A DNA stretch of 25,991 bases from an uncultured Acinetobacter sp. Its GTDB lineage: Bacteria; Pseudomonadota; Gammaproteobacteria; Pseudomonadales; Moraxellaceae. Made by a program: the position numbers and the translations under genes. Shown here piece by piece: positions 8,472-15,003 of the stretch. Every line of letters starts with the position of its first letter. The stretch's first letter is position 1. The stretch covers positions 1-25,991 of the forward strand of contig NZ_CALUDM010000044.1 of NCBI RefSeq assembly GCF_943914805.1. Direction: 5' to 3'. The notes beneath the pieces were generated by a model that had not been told where the DNA came from, did no database searches, and was given only the letters and a program-made list of their open reading frames with translations.

Positions 8472-9654
8472 CTTAAACTTAATCTGACAGTTACCCATTT
8501 TTATAGTGTCAGTCAGTTTAGATTTGAGCTAAATTCTTCTCCGCCCAAACTCGTTTTCCATCAAGTAATGTTGCAAATGGTGTTCGACCATTACACATTT
8601 TACCTTGATGAGTTCGCTCAGTATTATAGAACTTTAACCATTCGTCTAGATCAATTTGTAACTCCTCCAGCGAACTATAAAGTTTCTTTCTGAATGTGAT
8701 CTGATAAAACTCCTGTAATATCGTCTTATGAAAACGTTCACAGATGCCATTGGTTTGAGGTGAAGCTACTTTTGTCTTGGTGTGATCAATATCATTGATC
8801 GCAAAATATAATTCATAGTCATGATGTTCCATTTTCCCGCAATACTCCGTACCTCTGTCTGTCAGGATACGAAGCATAGGTAAACCTTGTGACTGATAAA
8901 ATGGTAATACACGATCATTCAATAGATCAGCAGCTGTAATTGGAGTTTTGGTCGTATAGAGTTTGCAGTGTACAACTTTGCTATACGTATCTATAAAAGT
9001 CTGCTGATAAATACGACCAACGCCCTTTAAACTGCCTACATAGAACGTATCCTGTGAGCCTAAATAGCCTGGGTGTGCTGTTTCATTCAATCTCACCACA
9101 AGCAACATCGTCTTCATGTTTACGTTCCAACGCAGCTATTTGTTGATCATTCAGTTGAATACCATCCTGAGCAATTTTAGCTTCCAAAGCTTTGAGCCTT
9201 TTTTTAAAGTTTTCTAGATCATGGCGAAGCCATATAGATCGAACCCTACTTCCTGATACAAAGACACCTTGTTTTCGAAGTTCATTACTCGTTCGATGTT
9301 GTCCATATGCTGGATCTTGGGTTGCATAATCAATGACAGCTTACTCTATATGATCATCAACTCGATTTTTGAAATTAGGCACACGACGGGATTTGTTGAT
9401 CAATGCATCTACATCACCTGACTCGATGAGTTCTTGATAACGGTAAAATGTATCTCTCGATACTCCCATTACCTTACAAGCTTTGGACACATTTTGAAGT
9501 TCTTCAGCTAAATTGAGTAAGCCTACTTTGTGTTTGATAATTTGATTGTTAGTATGCATCATAGAAAGTTACCTTTGTTTTGTTAAGATTCGACACCTTT
9601 ATCAAAACGGGTAACTTTCTCTTTTTCAAGACCTGTGTCAGATCAAGTCTGAAC
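8471..9654 (-). mobile_element. IS481-like insertion sequence, degenerate
   Basis: An element of about 1.18 kb lies within the IS982 remnant. Its ends are imperfect inverted repeats: about 8471-8489 and the reverse complement of about 9636-9654 share 15 of 19 positions, including a common ATCTGACA core. It carries one transposase gene on the minus strand, now broken. Flanking ACTA at 8467-8470 and 9653-9656 could be a short target duplication, but the exact boundaries are uncertain by 1-3 bases. Confidence 0.7.
8518..9562 (-). pseudogene. IS481-like family transposase, disrupted by a stop and a frameshift
   Basis: Reading from ATG 9562, residues 1-73 contain a helix-turn-helix (NVSKACKVMGVSRDTFYRY). 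An in-frame TAA at 9341-9343 interrupts the frame. The same frame then continues for about 84 codons (AVIDYA... to ACGEIE) until a TGA created by a 4-bp tandem duplication (TGAA twice, bases 9082-9089). The remaining 190 or so residues lie in another frame, with the rve catalytic core: D in FIDTYSK, D in LTDRGTEY and E in NGICERFHK. Repaired, the protein would be about 347 aa, a normal length. The family name is from memory of close relatives annotated as IS481; an IS3-type label is the alternative. Confidence 0.85.
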
Positions 9655-9660
9655 TAATAC

Positions 9661-9798
9661 AAATTGAAAAATTTATATCAAATCGAACATTCACGTCATC
9701 GTTCAGTGAATAATTTTATGGTGAATATCATGGCAGCAGTGGTAGCTTATTATTTAAATCCCAATAAACCTACTTTCAAAAACTTTATTGCAAATTAA
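9661..9798 (+). pseudogene. IS982-family transposase, C-terminal remnant
   Basis: A 45-codon open stretch ending at TAA 9796-9798 reads LYQIEHSRHRSVNNFMVN and then a hydrophobic helix, the characteristic C-terminus of IS982 transposases. It is the partner of the N-terminal remnant at 8397 and lies just inside the right inverted repeat. It has no start of its own. Confidence 0.7.
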
Positions 9799-9808
9799 AA
9801 TTATTTCG

Positions 9809-9822
9809 TCGAACTCAGGTTA
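9809..9822 (-). repeat. Right terminal inverted repeat of the IS982 element
   Basis: TCGAACTCAGGTTA, the exact reverse complement of 8302-8315. Lipase-like coding sequence begins immediately after it. Confidence 0.8.
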
Positions 9823-10925
9823 GAGAGCAACATGAATTCTGCAGACAAAGTCGCAGATCGGCTTAATAATCAGGTTATGGCGCAAGTTAAAAAAGAGTTT
9901 CCGACAGCAACGTTTAAGAAGTTTATTGTTGTAACTCATTCTATGGGCGGATTGGTGGCACATGCCCTGATTCAAAATGCCAAGGTCAAAGATAAAATTG
10001 CTGGCGTGGTACATGGAGTATGCCTGCCAGCGGTTTATCAGCGTTTAACTGTAGGTTGGGATGGTTGGAAAGCCTCTACAGGGTTAATGAATAGTGTTAA
10101 AGCATGGGCAACCAAATTTATGTTTGGTGATACTTCAGAACGACTCACTGCGGTATTGGCCAGTGCGTCTGGTGCTTTAGAGTTATTGCCCTTTGCGAAT
10201 TATTCAAATGCTGCCGACTTTCCGAAAACCCCTAAAGCACGGTTAATCCTCAAAGCCAATACGCCAGCAGGGGAAATTATCGAGTCTTTACCAAAAATGA
10301 ATGACCCATATAACGAAATATATAAGCGAAAAGACTGTTGGTGGGCAATGATCAATCCGGATTTTATCGACCCTGCTGGTATCATTGCAGACCAAGTAAA
10401 GAAAGAGAAATTAGGTGGTATTTTTGATGTACATATAAATAATATAGTGACCGCTCGCAAGTTACATGACCATATCAAAGATTGCTATTATAGCAATAGC
10501 TATGCACACTACGGTGCGGATCAAGAGCATAAAGCATTTGGTCAAGTGGTGTGGCGCTGTAAGGAAATGTTAAATATTAGTTCGGAAAGTGAGTTGATCG
10601 AATTAATGGCTCTACATCGCATAATTTAAATAATAATGCTTATAAAAACGATGGTGTAAGAGAAATTTTGTTAGACGAAAAATCACGAATTTTCAAAACC
10701 AATAAAGCAACTTTTTATTTAGACATCAAATCTACGTCACGAGGTGATGGTACTGTTTGTTACCAATCTGGACAAGACGTTTGAGCGAACAATCGGATAC
10801 CAAAAGAAACTTTTATTATCAATGGCTATGAGCATTCGGTGAGTTATGAAAACGAAGATGTTCAACTCAATACGATTTATTGTATTGCAAATATTGTGGA
10901 TATCATCAGTAAAGCTGCTGTGTGA
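9823..10925 (+). pseudogene. Alpha/beta hydrolase (PGAP1-like lipase/esterase), truncated and frameshifted
   Basis: The remaining frame contains the nucleophile elbow THSMGGLVAHAL near residues 35-46 counted from ATG 9832. A lipase should have a beta-sheet and oxyanion-loop region of at least 100 residues before this, and it is missing. In-frame codons upstream of that ATG (ESN) continue back to the IS982 right end at 9822, so the ATG is internal and the gene was cut there. Near 10603-10606 the frame shifts: restoring one A joins ...SELIEL to NGSTSHNLNNNAY and onward. This second frame is interrupted by a TGA at 10782-10784 directly after GDGTVCYQSG, then continues to TGA 10923-10925. GDGTV followed by a late EHS (probable catalytic Asp and His region) is typical of PGAP1-like hydrolases. 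Original role unknown; related genes sometimes encode type VI lipase effectors, but no vgrG is visible. Confidence 0.8.
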
Positions 10926-11053
10926 GAATCATGCAAAAATGAAGTTTAGAGGGATGGCTTTGATACACGTTATTGTACCTATCTAACAAAGCCACACCAA
11001 TCTAAAAATGGCTATGTTATGATGTAATGGTTTAAAGCGTCAGGAAGAATATC

Positions 11054-12226
11054 TTGCAAAATCGGAAACTTAAAATTGGAATCGTAGTGGGTGAAGTATC
11101 AGGAGATACTTTAGGTGCTAAACTTATTCGCAGTTTTCGAGAACAGGGTATAGATGCTGAATTTGAAGGGATCGGCGGCCCACAGATGATCGCTGAAGGC
11201 TTTAATAGCTTTTATCCGATGGATATTTTATCTGTTATGGGGATTGTCGAAGTTCTCAAAGATTTGAAAAAATTATTTGCAGTACGAGATGGTTTGGTTG
11301 AAAGATGGACTGCAAATCCTGTCGATATTTTTATCGGTATTGATGCGCCTGATTTTAATTTACGTCTTTCCAAAAGCTTAAAACAAAATAATTTACCCAT
11401 TAAAACAGTTCAGTATGTTAGTCCATCGGTTTGGGCATGGCGTCAAAGCCGTGTACATGGGATTAAAGCCAATATTGATTTAGTGTTGTGTTTATTTCCA
11501 TTTGAGAAAGCTTTTTTTGAAAAATTTGCTGTTCCTGCGGCCTTTGTTGGTCATCCGCTTGCCAGTCAATTGTCATTACAAAATCCAATATTAGATGCAA
11601 AACAAGAGTTAGGCCTAGATATTAGCCAGAAGCATATTGCATTATTACCGGGTAGTCGCCGTGGTGAAATTGAACGACTTGGCCCTTTGGTTTTAGATGC
11701 AGCAAAGATCATTCATCAAAAGCATCCTGAATATCAATTTATCATTCCTGCAATTAATGATTTACGTAAACAGCAAATAGAAGAATTATTAAAAAATTAT
11801 CCTAAGCAACTCACAGATCAAATTCATTTACTTGAAAATAGTGATAAAGAATCGAAAATTGGTCGTCAGGTCATGAATGCTGCCAATATCGTTGCATTAG
11901 CCTCTGGAACTGCAACTTTAGAAGCTTTGTTATTACATCGTCCTATGGTGACTTTTTATAAACTGAATTGGTTAACCTATGTGATTGCGAAGCTATTAGT
12001 TAAAATTCCTTATTATTCTTTACCGAATATTATTGCGGGTAAAAAGGTCATTCAGGAATTAATTCAGCAAGATGCAACACCTGAAAATTTAGCCAATGAA
12101 ATTGAAAAGTTAATGAATCAGGAAACAGCTCAAATTCAAGTAATGCAATTACTAACCATGCATAAACAACTTTTAGCAGGCAATAGTGAAGATTCTGTGC
12201 AAGCGATTTTAGAGATTTTAAAATAG
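11054..12226 (+). CDS. lpxB: Lipid-A-disaccharide synthase
   Basis: A 390-aa GT19 glycosyltransferase of normal length. It joins UDP-2,3-diacylglucosamine and lipid X to form the beta-1,6 disaccharide of lipid A, at the inner face of the cytoplasmic membrane. Recognisable segments are GEVSGDTLGA (12-21), FEGIGGPQM (about 38-46), GIDAPDFNLRL (near 95-105), PSVWAWR, the FVGHPLA segment, LLPGSRRGEI and the late ASGTATLE donor-site motif. The start is TTG 11054 with AGGAAG about 7 nt upstream; no in-frame ATG fits the conserved N-terminus. No lpxD/fabZ/lpxA neighbours are present, so here lpxB stands alone, downstream of a pseudogene. Confidence 0.96.
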   Translation: MQNRKLKIGIVVGEVSGDTLGAKLIRSFREQGIDAEFEGIGGPQMIAEGFNSFYPMDILSVMGIVEVLKDLKKLFAVRDGLVERWTANPVDIFIGIDAPDFNLRLSKSLKQNNLPIKTVQYVSPSVWAWRQSRVHGIKANIDLVLCLFPFEKAFFEKFAVPAAFVGHPLASQLSLQNPILDAKQELGLDISQKHIALLPGSRRGEIERLGPLVLDAAKIIHQKHPEYQFIIPAINDLRKQQIEELLKNYPKQLTDQIHLLENSDKESKIGRQVMNAANIVALASGTATLEALLLHRPMVTFYKLNWLTYVIAKLLVKIPYYSLPNIIAGKKVIQELIQQDATPENLANEIEKLMNQETAQIQVMQLLTMHKQLLAGNSEDSVQAILEILK

Positions 12227-12348
12227 CCTAAGTATTTTTATTGTAGTCAATCTTTAATTCTATGTATTTAAATTTGGAAACAACTTTTTGGATTGAATAA
12301 CTTACCAATAGATTGAGTTGAAAGCTATTATCCTAATCTTTTTATATT

Positions 12349-12376
12349 ATTCCCTCCCTTTAAAAAGAGAGGAAAT
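12349..12376. terminator. Possible bidirectional terminator between lpxB and the DUF2797 gene
   Basis: ATTCCCTCCCTTT at 12349-12361 can pair with AAAGAGAGGAAAT at 12364-12376, with two non-Watson-Crick positions and a very short loop. It sits between two convergent genes. There is no clear U-tract for the plus strand, so the call is weak. Confidence 0.35.
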
Positions 12377-12389
12377 ATTCCAGATCTAT

Positions 12390-13262
12390 TTATTCCGCCC
12401 GAACTTTCAGCTCATAACCTGTATATTTACGGATATTAATCACACCAGTGTCCATAATTAAATACTGACCTTTAATACCTTGTAATTTGCCACGAATCAC
12501 TGGAGTTTTATCCAAATTGTGAGATTTGATCTTTTCTGGATAAATATCAACAGGGTAGACAAATTCACGTGGTAATTCATTTTCCAGTAATTCAACCGTT
12601 TCATTAAATTCAAGATTTTGAGCAAATTCATCACGAATAGTTTGAATTTTAGGCGCAAATTCTTGAACCAATTCATTACGAATTTCAATTAAATTTACTG
12701 GTTCAGCTTCACCTTTGAGTAATTTACGCCAATCGGTTTTATCAGCCACTTGAGTTCCAAACATGATTTCTAGTTGCCCTGAAAGACGACGTGAACCCAC
12801 TTTCATAATCGGCAATGCTTGTGTCGCACCTTGGTCTAACCAACGGGTTGGCATTTGACCAATACGGGTAATTCCAACTTTTAAAGCACTGGAATTGGCC
12901 AAATAAACAATATGCGGTTGAAAACAAACTTCATGAGCAAAATCGTCTTCACGACAAGTACCTAAGTGATAATGGCAAGTTTCAGGTTTCATAATGCACA
13001 TATCACATGAAGCTTTAGTTTTCATGCACTTAAAGCAGTGACCTTGCGAATAAGATTTCGGAGTCTTAGAACCGCAAGAAACACAGTAAATATTTCCAGT
13101 CGCTTCAATTTCGATTTCTTGACCTAAGCTAAACGGAAGGTCGATTTCTGACCGATCTAATATAAATTTATATTCAACATTTGCCTTATGTGTTTGCTGA
13201 TCAGTTACACTTAGGTCTTTTAGACCTGCATGCATTTTATGACAAATGCCTTGTAGTTCCAT
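12390..13262 (-). CDS. DUF2797 domain protein with a cysteine-rich probable metal site
   Basis: A 290-aa protein. The N-terminal part (1-55) is beta-rich. It is followed by nine cysteines: C60, C63, C76, C79, C86, C89, C96, C103 and C113, mostly in CxxC pairs, which looks like a double zinc-ribbon-type or iron-sulfur site. Next is a conserved block, HIVYLANS...LKVGITRIGQ...RWLDQGA (about 117-146), the hallmark of DUF2797, which resembles the Y-x(n)-KVGIT-R core of GIY-YIG/T5orf172 nucleases. The function is not known to me; a nucleic-acid role is an inference from that resemblance. ATG 13262 is 32 bp from the divergent gene at 13295. Confidence 0.85.
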   Translation of the reverse strand: MELQGICHKMHAGLKDLSVTDQQTHKANVEYKFILDRSEIDLPFSLGQEIEIEATGNIYCVSCGSKTPKSYSQGHCFKCMKTKASCDMCIMKPETCHYHLGTCREDDFAHEVCFQPHIVYLANSSALKVGITRIGQMPTRWLDQGATQALPIMKVGSRRLSGQLEIMFGTQVADKTDWRKLLKGEAEPVNLIEIRNELVQEFAPKIQTIRDEFAQNLEFNETVELLENELPREFVYPVDIYPEKIKSHNLDKTPVIRGKLQGIKGQYLIMDTGVINIRKYTGYELKVRAE

Positions 13263-13294
13263 GTTTAATTACTCGCTTCAATAAAGGTGCAGTT

Positions 13295-13765
13295 ATGGCT
13301 GAGCAAAATGTCATCACTTCAATGCTAGACGATTTATCGCTAGAACAGCCAATTCAAACTGCATTGTGTATTGGGCAAAATTTATCCCAATACAATGTTC
13401 ATCATTCAATTCAATGGTCTTATTTTAACTTATCTGAGTTTTTAAATCTGCCCTTTACGCAACGTTATGATTTGGGTTTTGTGTTATTGGATACAGATGA
13501 ATTGTCGGAAGTTTCAAATCAACAGAAAGCACAACTTTTAGTCAAACTCCGTGATTTGTTAGCAAAACGCATCGTGGTTGCTTGTCATTTAAAAGATGAA
13601 CAACTTTTAAGATCTTTAGGTTTTACTCAATTGATTGATAAAAGTGCGCATGATAATGATTTTGCATTATGGCAGTTTAATATTTTGACTTATAAGCATG
13701 TGCCAGATTGGTTTAATTCTAAATTCTGGGCGAACCCTGAAAACTGGAATAAATTCCGTTGGTAA
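13295..13765 (+). CDS. DUF6231-like hypothetical protein, 156 aa
   Basis: Translation is placed at ATG 13295 (MAEQNVITSML), preceded by AAAGG at about 13283-13287. An upstream in-frame start at 13181 would overlap the divergent DUF2797 gene and encode an unlikely N-terminus. The protein looks alpha/beta, with a short hydrophobic strand and acidic turn (LGFVLLDTDEL) and a second strand near IVVACHLKDE. This recalls a degenerate Rossmann-like fold, without a clear SAM- or nucleotide-binding glycine motif. The C-terminus is Trp/Asn-rich (DWFNSKFWANPENWNKFRW). Similar small proteins are widespread in Acinetobacter and Pseudomonas as DUF6231, which is my family guess. No function is proposed. Confidence 0.7.
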   Translation: MAEQNVITSMLDDLSLEQPIQTALCIGQNLSQYNVHHSIQWSYFNLSEFLNLPFTQRYDLGFVLLDTDELSEVSNQQKAQLLVKLRDLLAKRIVVACHLKDEQLLRSLGFTQLIDKSAHDNDFALWQFNILTYKHVPDWFNSKFWANPENWNKFRW

Positions 13766-13893
13766 GTGATTTTTGAGCACCTTTAAACTTAAGTTTTAAA
13801 CCATTGCAAAATTTAACAATTTCAATTTTGTTGAAAACAATAAAGCCAAGTATGCTGTGCAAGTGTCATAAAAACTTAAAAAAGGGGAAGCTC

Positions 13894-14499
13894 ATGACAG
13901 ATTTATCAAATATTGTGGAAATTTTGGCAAAACAGGCACTTGGTGGACAACAACAATCACAAGGCGGTTTAGGCGGTGGATTAGGTGGAATCCTTGGTTC
14001 TGTACTGGGTGGCTTAGGTGGTGGACAACAACAATCACAACAAGGCGGTTTAGGTGGGGTATTAGGTTCCGTACTTGGTGGGTTGACTGGCGGGCAACAA
14101 CAACAAGCGCCACAACCGAGTGGATTTAATGGTTCATCTTTATTGATCGCAGTTGTGCCTTTAATTTTAAGCTGGATTAAACAAAATGGTGGCTTACAAG
14201 GCGCACTTGCAAAACTTCAAGGTGCTGGCTTAGGCGGACAGGTACAAAGTTGGGTTGATCCGTCTCAAGGCAATAGTGCTGTAGATGCTCAGCAAATCCA
14301 AAACCTATTTGGTGGTCAACAAATTGAACAAGTTGCGCAACAGGCTCAAGTACCAACCAATGAAGTATATGGTGCGATTTCAACAGTATTGCCACAAATC
14401 ATTGATTCATTAACACCTCAAGGTGATTCTACGGATCATAATGAAGCAAATGATGATATTCAAAATGTCATGAATATGGTTTCAGGTTTCTTAAAATAA
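13894..14499 (+). CDS. YidB/DUF937 family protein with Gly/Gln-rich repeats
   Basis: A 201-aa protein from ATG 13894, preceded by AAGGGG; an in-frame start at 13804 would add about 30 unlikely residues. The N-terminus MTDLSNIVEILAKQAL is followed by a low-complexity region (about 18-72) of Gly, Leu and Gln, with repeated GGLGG and LGSVLGGL units and QQQ runs. The C-terminal part (about 76-190) has a hydrophobic helix (SLLIAVVPLILSWI) and a DUF937-like block: IEQVAQQAQVPTNEVYGAIST, then VLPQIIDSLTPQG. E. coli YidB has the same C-terminal pattern and is shorter. The biochemical function is not established as far as I know. A hairpin terminator follows at 14539-14570. Confidence 0.83.
   Translation: MTDLSNIVEILAKQALGGQQQSQGGLGGGLGGILGSVLGGLGGGQQQSQQGGLGGVLGSVLGGLTGGQQQQAPQPSGFNGSSLLIAVVPLILSWIKQNGGLQGALAKLQGAGLGGQVQSWVDPSQGNSAVDAQQIQNLFGGQQIEQVAQQAQVPTNEVYGAISTVLPQIIDSLTPQGDSTDHNEANDDIQNVMNMVSGFLK
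13942..14109 (+). repeat. In-frame tandem repeat (coding minisatellite) in the YidB-like gene
   Basis: A 21-base block at 13942-13962 encoding GGQQQSQ recurs exactly at 14020-14040. The offset is 78 bp (26 codons), and similar GGLGG...LGSVLGGL sequence follows each copy. A third, partial Gly-Gln block begins near 14089. The unit length is a multiple of three, so copy-number change would keep the frame. Confidence 0.75.
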
Positions 14500-15003
14500 T
14501 TTATAGAAATTCGTCATCTACTTGTTTTTAATCTCTTTAACAAAGCTAATTTAAAATTGGCTTTGTTTTAATTCATACTTATCTTGAAGTTTTTAAATAT
14601 TATTCAGTTCAATACCATTGATGCCCAAATAAATATAAACAAACACAATGCGAGCTTTTGATTGATTACATGCTTTTTGGGTCTTTACTTCAACCTTTCA
14701 ATGTCCAAAATCTAAATCAAAATTTAGCTGTAGCTAAGATATGACAAATGCATTTTTGTATTTGATCTTTTGAATTTTGGTCTTTTATGATTTTTTAATA
14801 TAAATGAAGCAAATAAATGTGAATCTTATTTATTTGAATCAGATCTTTTATTTAAAATATGCTTATTTTTTGTTCTATTGCGTATTGATTAGATATTTAT
14901 GCCTTAACGGGCTTTACGCCTTGCGCTTTTTTTAAGACAATATGCAGTAGTTTTGAATTTAATTCATCTTCTTATTTTCTTCATATTTATTGGACTTTGA
15001 TCT
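14500..15003. other. Long AT-rich intergenic region upstream of transketolase
   Basis: About 500 bases without a credible gene on either strand. The left part holds the yidB terminator (14539-14570). The rest is AT-rich and must contain the tkt promoter and leader; a locally GC-richer patch near 14900-14930 is followed by a T-run. I see no riboswitch that I recognise and no ORF with a ribosome site. Confidence 0.5.
14539..14570 (+). terminator. Terminator after the YidB-like gene
   Basis: AACAAAGC at 14539-14546 pairs with GCTTTGTT at 14560-14567; the stem can extend inward through AATTT/AAATT with one G-U position. TTTTA follows. It lies 40 nt after the stop codon. Confidence 0.7.

Larger units (their letters stand above)
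8302..9822 (+). mobile_element. IS982-family element, internally deleted and carrying a second IS
   Basis: A 14-bp perfect terminal inverted repeat marks the ends: TAACCTGAGTTCGA at 8302-8315 and its reverse complement at 9809-9822. Just inside the left end is the start of an IS982-type transposase (MDHITELFC) and just inside the right end is its C-terminus (QIEHSRHRSVNNF). About 169 bp of left end and 168 bp of right end remain. IS982 elements are usually close to 1 kb, so roughly 0.6 kb of the middle is missing, replaced by an IS481-like element. The flanks outside the repeats do not show matching target duplications, and a lipase gene begins abruptly at the right end. Both facts suggest rearrangement after insertion. 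Confidence 0.8.

Noticed and set aside
8467..9656. ACTA flanks as a definite target duplication of the IS481-like element
   Set aside because: It fits only if the ends are moved by 1-2 bases relative to the inverted-repeat alignment; kept as a possibility only.
9820..10014. Minus-strand ORF across the IS boundary
   Set aside because: It opposes the lipase remnant, spans an IS junction and has no recognisable features.
10955..10994. 8-bp inverted repeat TGGCTTTG/CAAAGCCA upstream of lpxB, considered as a terminator
   Set aside because: The loop is 24 nt and no T-run follows; it may be chance or part of the lpxB leader.
13181..13294. Longer N-terminus for the DUF6231-like protein
   Set aside because: It would overlap the divergent DUF2797 gene; ATG 13295 has a ribosome site and a natural N-terminus.
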